Positions 49,737 to 56,627 of a DNA stretch of 64,000 bases are shown here, one piece after another. The stretch is taken from assembly GCA_040756575.1 (NCBI GenBank), contig JBFLYP010000010.1:21802-85801 (forward strand), given 5' to 3'. A program made the position numbers and the translations under genes. The notes below the pieces were generated by a model, which was given only the letters and a program-made list of their open reading frames with translations, did not search any database and was not told the origin of the DNA. Position 1 is the stretch's first letter, and every line of letters begins with the position of its first letter. The stretch is from DTYU01 sp040756575. Lineage in GTDB: Bacteria > Bacillota > Desulfotomaculia > Desulfotomaculales > Ammonificaceae.

Positions 49737-51239
49737 ATGGGCGGGTACGACATTATCATTTGTGGTCTCGGACCAGGAAACTGGGAGGCCATCCCCGTCA
49801 GCGTCTTAGATTGCTTGCGCCGGGCGGGGGTTATTTTTTTGCGGACCGGGGTTCATCCGGTGGTGCAGAAACTTAGGGATCAGAATATCAGGTTCGAGAC
49901 CTTTGACAGGTTCTACGAAGAGGAAAAGAGCTTTGAGGCGGTGTACCGGCGGATTGCAGCCACAATTATCGAAGAGGCCCGCAGAAAACCAGTTGTCTAC
50001 GCGGTGCCGGGCCATCCGATGGTTGCCGAGGAGCCAAGCCGGTTGATTATCGAAGGCGCTGGAAGGGAAGGGCTTACGGTACAGGTGATTCCGGCAATGA
50101 GTTTTCTCGACGCTGTTTACGCGGCGCTCGGGCTTGACCCTGGCCGCGGGATGGTTATTTTAGACGCTTTGAACCTGGACACGGAGCGCATCTTTCCCGC
50201 CTTACCGGCAGTTGTGATGCAGGTCTACAACCGGTTGGCTGCTTCCGAGGCAAAGCTCTTGCTTATGGACCGTTACCCCGATACCCACCCGGTTACGGTA
50301 ATTCGCGCCGCCGGCGTTCCCGGAGAAGAAAGGCGGGCTGACATCCCCCTTTACGAGCTTGACCGGATTACCTGGCTCGACCATCTAACCAGCGTTTATC
50401 TGCCGCCGGTGGGCGAAAAACCGGCACCCGTTCACAGCGTTGAGCCCATTGTCCGGATAATGGCGAGGCTGCGGGGGGAGGGGGGCTGCCCGTGGGACAG
50501 GGAGCAAACGCACCAGAGCTTAAAAAAATTTCTGTTAGAAGAATGTTACGAGGTTTTAGAGGCCATAAATAGCGCAAATCCGCATAATCTCTGCGAGGAG
50601 TTGGGAGACTTACTACTGCAAATCGTGTTTCACTGTCAGATTGCAGCCGAAGCGGGTGAATTCGATTTCGCCGACGTAGTAAAGGCTATTACCAAAAAGA
50701 TGGTCTTCCGTCACCCCCACATTTTCGGTGATGTGCATGTCCGGAACAGCAGGGAAGTGGCTGAAAACTGGGAGCGGTTGAAAAAAGCCGGGAAGCCCGG
50801 CGGTCTCGGGCTTGGGGGGATTCCGAAGACGCTGCCTGCGCTGGTAAGGGCTATGAGGGTACAGGAAAAAGCGGCCTCTGTCGGGTTTGACTGGGACGAC
50901 TGGCGCGGGGCCATGAGCAAGGTTAAGGAAGAAATTGCGGAGCTGGAGCGGGAGATCGGCGACGCCCGTGCAGCGGCCGGGGAGATCGGCGATCTTCTCT
51001 TCGCAGCGGTAAACTTAGCGCGGCTCTTGGGGGTGGAGGCAGAAGAGGCTTTAAACCGGAGTACCGAGAAATTCCTCCGGCGAATGGAATTCATAGAAAA
51101 ACGTGCGCGGGAGCGGGGCCTGGACCTGAAAGACCTTGATCTGAAGCAGATGGATGATTTGTGGGAAGAAGCTAAGAAATTAGAGACTTGGTTTGCCGTA
51201 ACTCCGGGTAAAGGTAATGATAACACAGTTCAGGAATAA
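49737..51239 (+). CDS. mazG: fused tetrapyrrole methylase / MazG NTP pyrophosphohydrolase (YabN type)
   Basis: 500 aa from ATG 49737 (GAGGGGCGG 9 nt upstream; ATG 49710 is less likely). N-terminal methylase-like domain (IIICGLGPGNWEAIPVSV, YAVPGHPMVAEEPS; about 1-225) and C-terminal double MazG domain (CPWDREQTHQSLKKFLLEECYE cut here, with EELGDLLLQIVFH and EIGDLLFAAVNLAR). MazG hydrolyses NTPs to NMP and PPi. The fusion is the usual Firmicute YabN form. Confidence 0.93.
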   Translation: MGGYDIIICGLGPGNWEAIPVSVLDCLRRAGVIFLRTGVHPVVQKLRDQNIRFETFDRFYEEEKSFEAVYRRIAATIIEEARRKPVVYAVPGHPMVAEEPSRLIIEGAGREGLTVQVIPAMSFLDAVYAALGLDPGRGMVILDALNLDTERIFPALPAVVMQVYNRLAASEAKLLLMDRYPDTHPVTVIRAAGVPGEERRADIPLYELDRITWLDHLTSVYLPPVGEKPAPVHSVEPIVRIMARLRGEGGCPWDREQTHQSLKKFLLEECYEVLEAINSANPHNLCEELGDLLLQIVFHCQIAAEAGEFDFADVVKAITKKMVFRHPHIFGDVHVRNSREVAENWERLKKAGKPGGLGLGGIPKTLPALVRAMRVQEKAASVGFDWDDWRGAMSKVKEEIAELEREIGDARAAAGEIGDLLFAAVNLARLLGVEAEEALNRSTEKFLRRMEFIEKRARERGLDLKDLDLKQMDDLWEEAKKLETWFAVTPGKGNDNTVQE

Positions 51240-51373
51240 TTTGGGCGGCACCAAATTTAATATCGATAACACTTTTTTTTACAAAAAATTTGCGCTAAGC
51301 CCACTTTTTTTGCAGGAGAAAAAAGCAAGATAGAGAATAGTAAAATAACCCAAATTACTCAGGAGGGATGTTT

Positions 51374-51649
51374 GTGAACAAATCGGAACTGGTAGCAAGT
51401 GTTGCTGAAAAGGCAGATTTGACGAAAAAAGACGCAGAAAGAGCTATTACAGCAGTTTTCGACAGCATCAGCACGGCGTTGAAGAACGGGGACAAAGTCC
51501 AGCTTGTGGGTTTCGGGACGTTTGAGGTCAGGCAGCGGGCAGCACGGAAAGGAAGAAACCCGCAGACCAAGGCTGAGATCGAGATTCCCGCCGCGCGGGT
51601 GCCGGTATTTAAGGCCGGGAAGTCGTTGAAGGAGATCGTCGCGAAGTAA
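51374..51649 (+). CDS. hup: HU-family DNA-binding protein
   Basis: 91 aa from GTG 51374, 7 nt after AGGAGG (ATG 51368 is too close). HU core NKSELVASVAEKADLTKKDAE, LVGFGTFEVRQRAARKGRNP and the C-terminal PVFKAGKSLKEIV. Histone-like protein that bends and compacts DNA. It sits between mazG and the S4 protein as in other Clostridia. The upstream gap has T-rich runs but no clear promoter. Confidence 0.95.
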   Translation: MNKSELVASVAEKADLTKKDAERAITAVFDSISTALKNGDKVQLVGFGTFEVRQRAARKGRNPQTKAEIEIPAARVPVFKAGKSLKEIVAK

Positions 51650-51658
51650 AGAGACAGG

Positions 51659-51904
51659 GTGCGCCTGGACAAGTTTTTGAAGGTCGCGAGGCTTATAAAG
51701 CGCCGCTCGGTCGCCCAGGAGGTGTTGCGCAAAGGGCTTGTTACCGTAAACGGTCGACCTGCCAAACCGGCTACTCATGTCAAACCGGGGGACGTAGTCG
51801 TTATCGACTTGGGGTCCCGAACGGTAAGGTTTGAAGTTCTTCAAGTGAGCGAGCACGCGGTTGCGGGAGATGCCGCCGGCCTGTACCGGATATTAGACGA
51901 CTAA
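51659..51904 (+). CDS. S4-domain RNA-binding protein (YabO/HslR family)
   Basis: 81 aa, S4 fold from the start: MRLDKFLKVARLIKRRSVAQ and GLVTVNGRPAKPATHVKPGD. Homologs (RqcP/YabO) bind 50S subunits and tRNA in ribosome-associated quality control. GTG start 9 nt after the hup stop, with a weak site (GACAGG). A terminator follows. Confidence 0.92.
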   Translation: MRLDKFLKVARLIKRRSVAQEVLRKGLVTVNGRPAKPATHVKPGDVVVIDLGSRTVRFEVLQVSEHAVAGDAAGLYRILDD

Positions 51905-51931
51905 CACTTGATCTATCAGTACAGTAATAGA

Positions 51932-51965
51932 CCGCGCACGGTGGAGGTGCGCGGCTATCTTTTTC
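51932..51965 (+). terminator. intrinsic terminator after the S4-protein gene
   Basis: Stem CCGCGCAC (51932-51939) / GTGCGCGG (51947-51954) followed by CTATCTTTTT. Clear rho-independent type. It ends the mazG-hup-S4 transcript. Confidence 0.85.
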
Positions 51966-51972
51966 CCCCTCC

Positions 51973-52003
51973 CACTTCTCACCTCTCACCTCTCACCTCT
52001 CCC
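51973..52003. repeat. 7-nt-period array after the terminator
   Basis: ACTTCTC ACCTCTC ACCTCTC ACCTCTC units, about four heptads, just past the terminator T-run. Different in sequence from the other heptad arrays but with the same period. Confidence 0.6.
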
Positions 52004-52172
52004 TTTTTAATAAGTTCGGCCCTGTTCTACCCCGATTGGTTTAAGGCATAACATTTTAACGTAAGATCGTTTTGAAATAATGTTGAAACGGGGCGACTGC
52101 GTCCCCGTCCTGCATGATTAGTGCTATTTGAAAAATATAGCAGATAATTGTTCTGCTACGATTTCTGATGCA

Positions 52173-52267
52173 GCACTCAGGCGGCAGGCACTTTTCCCTT
52201 GGAAAGGCCTTTGACCGTTAGGATGCCTCGGGTTCTTTCACCAGCCGGAAACAATCCGCCTGAGTGC
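52173..52267 (+). ncRNA. candidate structured RNA upstream of yabP
   Basis: A perfect 12-bp closing stem GCACTCAGGCGG (52173-52184) / CCGCCTGAGTGC (52256-52267) encloses 71 nt. Inside is a hairpin CTTTTCC-CTT-GGAAAGG and purine-rich single-stranded segments. It ends 43 nt before the yabP ATG. It does not match a riboswitch I can name. Alternatives are a miniature inverted-repeat element or an attenuator. Confidence 0.45.
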
Positions 52268-52310
52268 CGTAAGTTATGAGATCTGAGATTATGAAAACGG
52301 GGGTGCGTCA

Positions 52311-52592
52311 ATGATTGAAACCGGGCGTCACAGTTTCAGCGTCGAAGGTCGGAAGCGTCTGGTGGCAGAGGGGGTACGGCATGTAGACGCATTTACCGAT
52401 AAGGAAATCCAGGCGGAGACCACCATGGGTTATATGGTTCTGAAGGGAACGGGACTCTACATAACAGACCTTAACCTTGAAAGCGGTAGACTGGTGGTCG
52501 AGGGAACATTCCAGTCCATCAGTTACCTGGACGAAAGAACCCCTGCAAAGAGGACTCTGGGACGTGGCCTTTGGGAGAGGCTGGTCCGGTAG
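52311..52592 (+). CDS. yabP: sporulation protein YabP
   Basis: 93 aa of the YabP/YqfC family: RKRLVAEGVRHVDAFTDKEIQAET, MVLKGTGLYITDLNLESGRLVVEGTF cut here, and ISYLDER near the end. YabP is needed for normal spore coat/cortex formation in Bacillus and is mother-cell expressed. ATG after GGGGGTG. The stop overlaps the yabQ GTG by one base. Confidence 0.93.
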   Translation: MIETGRHSFSVEGRKRLVAEGVRHVDAFTDKEIQAETTMGYMVLKGTGLYITDLNLESGRLVVEGTFQSISYLDERTPAKRTLGRGLWERLVR

Positions 52593-52996
52593 TGGCGGTC
52601 TACTTCCAACTCAAAAGCTTTGGCTGGAGTTTAGTCATCGGCATGTTAGGTGGGTGGCTGTATGACCTTTACCGGGTTTCATTCCGGCTTTTAAAATTGC
52701 GCTCGCAGGCGACTACCGTGCTCGGCGACGCTTTGTTCTGGTTGTTTTTCACTTCTTTGGCATGTGTTCTTATTCTGTTAATCAGCGGCGAAGCAAGGTT
52801 TTATACCCTTTTGGGCATGGCAGTAGGTTTTCTTATATATCACAGGTTTTTCCGGCGGCGCATGGTGGTTTTCGAAACCTGTGTAGGCGCTGCGCTGCTC
52901 CGCTGCCTTTGTTTCTTTAAGAGGCTGCTCCTTACCCCTTTTCACCTCTTCCGCAATTGGCTCCGCGTTTTGCAGCGGCACCGAGTGCGCCGGTAA
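52592..52996 (+). CDS. yabQ: sporulation protein YabQ
   Basis: 134 aa. GTG 52592 in the TAGTG overlap with yabP. About four membrane helices (SLVIGMLGGWLYDLYRV, ALFWLFFTSLACVLILLI, YTLLGMAVGFLIYHRFF) and a basic tail, as in YabQ, a membrane protein required for spore cortex. Coupled to yabP, the standard arrangement. Confidence 0.9.
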   Translation: MAVYFQLKSFGWSLVIGMLGGWLYDLYRVSFRLLKLRSQATTVLGDALFWLFFTSLACVLILLISGEARFYTLLGMAVGFLIYHRFFRRRMVVFETCVGAALLRCLCFFKRLLLTPFHLFRNWLRVLQRHRVRR

Positions 52997-53121
52997 AAAC
53001 AACTTTTCCGCAAAACTTTTTTGAGCTGACGGCAGGAAATTATTTGATTCTGTAGAATTTACGTAATAATTTTGTCCACATTTTGTGGACAAAAGGGTGG
53101 ATAAACTGAAGGTGGGCTAAT

Positions 53122-53364
53122 TTGAAGTTCGAGATCAGGGGTGTAGAGAGGCTCAGCTTTCGTGAGCGTCAGGTTGTAGTCCTTAAAGAGATGGGCTATT
53201 CCGCTGACGCCATCGCCCGCCGGCTTAAGTTGAGCCCTTCGAGCGTAGCCACTCTATTTAACCGGGCACGCCAGAAAGGGTATGAGGTTGTTATTGTTTT
53301 GCCGGGAGGGTTTTTGGTACCCGAAGAGGAGGAACCGGCCGATGACGGTGAAAGCAGCGGTTAA
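53122..53364 (+). CDS. small sigma-70 region 4-like HTH protein
   Basis: 80 aa: LSFRERQVVVLKEMGYSADAIARRLKLSPSSVATLF, shown here only by its parts LSFRERQVVVLKEMGYS and ADAIARRLKLSPSSV, is a sigma-factor/LuxR-like helix-turn-helix; an acidic tail (EEEEPADDGES) follows. TTG start after AAGGTGGG. It overlaps divIC by 23 bp. Homologs stand next to divIC in related Clostridia. It may regulate the division gene, but evidence is positional. Confidence 0.75.
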   Translation: MKFEIRGVERLSFRERQVVVLKEMGYSADAIARRLKLSPSSVATLFNRARQKGYEVVIVLPGGFLVPEEEEPADDGESSG

Positions 53365-53710
53365 GGAAAAGCGTACCACCGCCCGGGTTCGTATCAATCA
53401 CTCCCGTTTAGTAACAGTGTTGTTTCTGGTCTTTCTAATTTACCTACTTATTCTGGTGGGAGGTCAGTTCGCCCGGCTCCGCGCACTGGAGCGAGGCGTG
53501 GTTCAGGCAAAGGAAGAATTGGAAACGGTTAAAATCCGCAACAAGCAACTCTGGGAACGGGTCCGCCTCCTTGAGTCCGACGCTTATATCGAGTCCTTGG
53601 CGCGTGATAACTTAGGACTGGTTAAACCGGGCGAGGTCCCGGTGGTGATAACAAGCAAGAAACCGGAAGCCGGAAGTCAGAAGTCAGCAGACAGCGCCGG
53701 TCGGGAGTAG
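53342..53710 (+). CDS. divIC: septum formation initiator DivIC/FtsB family
   Basis: 122 aa, ATG 53342, 9 nt after GAGGAGG. Short basic cytoplasmic N-terminus, one membrane helix (about 21-41, LVTVLFLVFLIYLLILVGG), then a coiled coil (LRALERGVVQAKEELETVK) and the conserved ESLARDNLGLVKPGE. Part of the divisome with DivIB and FtsL. The last 15 codons coincide with a heptad nucleotide array (GAAGTCA GAAGTCA GCAGACA), so the natural tail may have been altered. Confidence 0.9.
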   Translation: MTVKAAVKEKRTTARVRINHSRLVTVLFLVFLIYLLILVGGQFARLRALERGVVQAKEELETVKIRNKQLWERVRLLESDAYIESLARDNLGLVKPGEVPVVITSKKPEAGSQKSADSAGRE

Positions 53711-53972
53711 CACGGACAGAAGAGAGTAAGTAATGTATGAATTCTGAATTCTGATTCCCGGATTCTCTTAGAATGAGCTTTAACCCTATGGGGAGTGTTT
53801 CAAAACTCTAATCTCTTAAAAGTAAGCTCCATCTATTCACAGATGGCAAACTTTGGTAGAAAAAACGAGCATGGCGAAAACAGATGTCAGATGCAGGATG
53901 TCAGAGGTCGGAAATCTCCAGAAATTCGCTATGCAAATTTCTCTTAAGTTTTCTGACTTCTGACTTCTAAGA
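53664..53972. repeat. four 7-nt-period arrays between divIC and hisG
   Basis: Heptad arrays at about 53664-53692 (GAAGTCA units, inside the divIC end), 53737-53772 (GAATTCT GAATTCT GATTCCC GGATTCT), 53883-53915 (CAGATGT CAGATGC AGGATGT CAGAGGT) and 53950-53972 (TGACTTC TGACTTC). No gene is seen in the gap. The first and last are inverse to each other (GAAGTCA versus TGACTTC). Confidence 0.6.
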
Positions 53973-53973
53973 A

Positions 53974-54010
53974 TTGCCAGGCGAAGTTTTGCAGCGGACT
54001 CCTAAGGGAT
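53974..54010. repeat. short repeat shared with 63555-63591
   Basis: GCCAGGCGAAGTTTT followed by a GC..GG.CTCCT.AGGG pattern occurs here, overlapping the hisG stop, and again after ftsH, with a few differences. Origin unknown. Confidence 0.5.
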
Positions 54011-54874
54011 TACTTTGTTAAGGGGGTACTCGATAATATCTTGTGCGCCCGCTTCTTTAAGAGCGGGGATTAGTTCCCTTACGCGGTACTCGTCGATAAC
54101 AACCTCCAGGGCCACCCAATTCCCGTTGTTATATAATGGAGATACGGTCGGGTGCTTCATCGCCGGTAAGATTTCGAGTACCTTTGCCAGGTTGTCGCTC
54201 ATGACGTTCATTTTCAGCCCTACTTTTGCGTATGCTGCCAGGGCTCCTTTCAGCAAAAGGGCCACTTTTTCTAACTTCGCTCGTTTCCAGGGGTCTGCCC
54301 AAGCTGTGGGGTTGGCGTGCAGCCGGGGCGTTGATTCAAGGATTGTGGCGAGCACCTCCAGGTTATGGGCCTTCAGCGAGCTCCCGGTTTCGGTCAGGTC
54401 CACAATGGCGTCGACGACCTCCGGGACCTTGACTTCGGTGGCACCGTAGGAAAACTCGACATTAGCCGTGACTCCGTGGGCGGCAAGGTACTTCTGGGTA
54501 AGGCGAACAAACTCGGTGGCGATGCGTTTTCCTTCGAGGTCGGACACGCTCCGGATTCCGCTGTCCTGGGCGACCGCCAACACCAGGCGTACAGGTCGAT
54601 TTGACTGCTTGGCGTAGACGAGCTCGGCAACCTCTATTACCTGGGCCTCGTTTTCCTGGATCCAGTCGTAGCCGCTCAAACCGGCGTCGAAGACACCTTC
54701 GGACACATAGCGGGGTATCTCCTGGGCACGCATCAGGATAACCTCGATTTCGGGGTCGTCAATGGAGGGGTAGTACGAGCGGCCGCTTACGGCAATGTTG
54801 TAACCGGCTCGTTTAAAGAGCTGGAAAGTGGCTTCTTGCAGACTGCCTTTCGGGAGGCCGAGACGCAGTTTCAA
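54002..54874 (-). CDS. hisG: ATP phosphoribosyltransferase, long form
   Basis: 290 aa, TTG start after AGGAGGAG. First step of histidine synthesis (ATP + PRPP). N-terminal catalytic lobes with LGLPKGSLQEATFQLFKRAG, VSEGVFDAGLSGYDWI, and the PRPP loop VDAIVDLTETGSSLKAHNL; C-terminal regulatory HisG_C domain (about 215-290, NVMSDNLAKVLEILPAMKHPTVSPL in part). Long-form enzymes are His-inhibited hexamers and need no HisZ. It stands alone, opposite to its neighbours, away from any his operon. Confidence 0.92.
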   Translation of the reverse strand: MKLRLGLPKGSLQEATFQLFKRAGYNIAVSGRSYYPSIDDPEIEVILMRAQEIPRYVSEGVFDAGLSGYDWIQENEAQVIEVAELVYAKQSNRPVRLVLAVAQDSGIRSVSDLEGKRIATEFVRLTQKYLAAHGVTANVEFSYGATEVKVPEVVDAIVDLTETGSSLKAHNLEVLATILESTPRLHANPTAWADPWKRAKLEKVALLLKGALAAYAKVGLKMNVMSDNLAKVLEILPAMKHPTVSPLYNNGNWVALEVVIDEYRVRELIPALKEAGAQDIIEYPLNKVIP

Positions 54875-55104
54875 CTTCCTCTCCTCCTAAAGTGTTACCG
54901 TAGGTACAGCCTTTATCTTACAGGGGGGGAAACCGCTGGTCAAGAGGCACGGCCACTTTTTTTGGGCAGCAGTTCATCCGGCACTCAGATGGGTGGTATG
55001 CACACTCTAAAGCGCTGCACCGGAGATTACGACGATGGGTTGGGTGCTTCGGCGCTGAAAAACATACTGAATGCTGGACAGTAGAATATAAAAATGAGCT
55101 TTGC

Positions 55105-55150
55105 TGATTTCTCGGACTCGGGCTTTCGACTTGCGGCTCGTGACTTCTTT
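55105..55150. repeat. degenerate 7-nt-period array
   Basis: GACTCGG GCTTTCG ACTTGCG GCTCGTG ACTTCTT, related in sequence to the array at 19411-19515. It precedes repeat copy B1, as an array precedes the structured module in copies A and D. Confidence 0.5.
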
Positions 55151-55206
55151 TCGGGGAGTAGCCCATGCATGCCTTTGGGCCTGCACCAGCGGAAGGATGA
55201 AATGTG

Positions 55207-55409
55207 AGTGACCCGTGAGCTGGTTACCTTAAATGCGGTAGTTCTACATAAACGGAACGCAGTGAGGAACAAGCAGTATAAGTACAAGGAAGGTGCAGCC
55301 GGTCGGGCCGGAGCGTAGAGGGAGGTACGTGAGACCCGACCGGCAAGCCTGACGCAGTAATGTGAAGTTCATGCTGCGACCTACGAAAGAAGTACGATTT
55401 TCGAAGGAG
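55207..55409 (+). repeat. dispersed structured repeat, copy B1
   Basis: First of two tandem copies upstream of ppx. Main stem CCGGTCGGG (55299-55307) / CCCGACCGG (55335-55343), nine perfect pairs whose sequence differs from copy A while pairing is kept. Ends in CGAAGGAG. Confidence 0.75.
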
Positions 55410-55440
55410 TCGTTCACGACGACTAATCGTCGCCACCGGG

Positions 55441-55648
55441 AATGAAAATATGGACCCGTAAGCTTGCTACACAGATGCGGTAGTGTAGGATGGACGGAAC
55501 GCGGCAAGGAGCGAGCAGTACAAGGAAGGTGAAGCTGGCCGAACCAAAGCGTATATGGAAATACGTGAGGATTCGGACAGCGAGCCTGACGCAGTAATGC
55601 GCCGCTCATTGCCGCGCCCATCATAAAGAAGTACGATTTTCGAGGGAG
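55441..55648 (+). repeat. dispersed structured repeat, copy B2
   Basis: Second tandem copy. The 5' stem is CTACAC/GTGTAG where copies D and E have GTTAC/GTAAC. The main stem is CTG-GCCGAA with TTCGG-A-CAG. It ends in CGAGGGAG (55641-55648), which is the ribosome-binding site of ppx at 55656. Confidence 0.75.
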
Positions 55649-55655
55649 TTTTGAT

Positions 55656-56555
55656 ATGCGGGCAGGCGTGATAGACATCGGCACCAATTCAACGCGCTAC
55701 CTTCTTGCCGACGTCAGCCGGGACGGCACGGTCAGCCGGGTCGAAACGATGCTTAAAACCACCCGGTTAGGCGAAGGGGTTTCAGTCACGGGTAGGCTGA
55801 CTGAACAGGCTATGGCCAGAACGGCCGCGGCGGCGGTGCGCTTTTGCAGTCGCGCCAAGGAGAAGGGTGCCGAGACAGTCCTGCTTGTCGCGACCGCCGC
55901 AGTGCGTGAGGCGCGGAACCGGGAGGATTTCTTGGCGCTGATTTACCGGACAACGGGGCTTGAGGCGCGTGTGCTTTCCGGCACCGAAGAGGCCTTTTAC
56001 ACCTTTATCGGCGTTCTGACAGGTTGTGTTGTGAACCCGGAAAGGGCGGCTGTCGTGGATGTGGGCGGCGGAAGCACGGAAATCATTTGGGTTGAAAATG
56101 AACGCCTGGTTGCACGCAGCCTTCCGCTCGGGGCGGTCCGGCTCACGGAACTGAGGGCCGGCTATGAGGTGATAGAAAGCTATCTCGGACCCGTCTGTCA
56201 ACTGATTTCCGGCCGGGAGCTTTTCGGTACCGGCGGGACTATTACCACACTGGCTGCGGTGGCATTAGGACTGCAGGATTACGACCCGGAGCTGGTTCAC
56301 GGTTATCAACTTTCTGCAGGTGAAGTATCTGCACTGGTTTCCCGTTTTACCCGGCTCTCGCTTGAAGAGCTGAAGAACGTAGCCGGTCTCCAGCCTGAGC
56401 GTGCGGACATTATTGTTGCGGGGGCGTGCATTGTGATGGGGTTGCTGAAAAAGACGGGTGCTCCTGGACTTACGGTCAGCGAGAATGATATCCTCTACGG
56501 GATAGCCTGCGAGGCTGCAGGTGCTGTCGAAACAAAATATGCCTTTATATGTTAA
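55656..56555 (+). CDS. Ppx/GppA-family phosphatase
   Basis: 299 aa of the ASKHA fold: MRAGVIDIGTNSTRYLLADV, LLVATAAVREARNREDFL, VVDVGGGSTEIIW and FGTGGTITTLAAVALGL. Members are exopolyphosphatases or pppGpp phosphatases; the short one-domain form is common in Clostridia and its substrate is not settled. ATG lies 7 nt after GAGGGAG, which is the 3' end of repeat copy B2. The 3' end of this gene carries a perfect Spo0A box for spoIIE. Confidence 0.9.
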   Translation: MRAGVIDIGTNSTRYLLADVSRDGTVSRVETMLKTTRLGEGVSVTGRLTEQAMARTAAAAVRFCSRAKEKGAETVLLVATAAVREARNREDFLALIYRTTGLEARVLSGTEEAFYTFIGVLTGCVVNPERAAVVDVGGGSTEIIWVENERLVARSLPLGAVRLTELRAGYEVIESYLGPVCQLISGRELFGTGGTITTLAAVALGLQDYDPELVHGYQLSAGEVSALVSRFTRLSLEELKNVAGLQPERADIIVAGACIVMGLLKKTGAPGLTVSENDILYGIACEAAGAVETKYAFIC

Positions 56556-56590
56556 TTACGACAGGAATTACCACCACCGTTGGTTATAAT
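56525..56590 (+). promoter_or_regulatory. predicted Spo0A-controlled promoter of spoIIE
   Basis: A perfect 0A box TGTCGAA at 56525-56531, a near box on the other strand at 56557-56563 (TACGACA, one mismatch to TTCGACA), and TATAAT at 56585-56590. A poor -35 (ACGACA, 56558-56563) would lie 21 bp from the -10. The B. subtilis spoIIE promoter also has an unusual 21-bp spacing and is activated by Spo0A~P at boxes near -35. Confidence 0.6.
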
Positions 56591-56627
56591 TAAAAAGCAA
56601 ATAATCCCAACGGGGGTGGTCTTTTTG

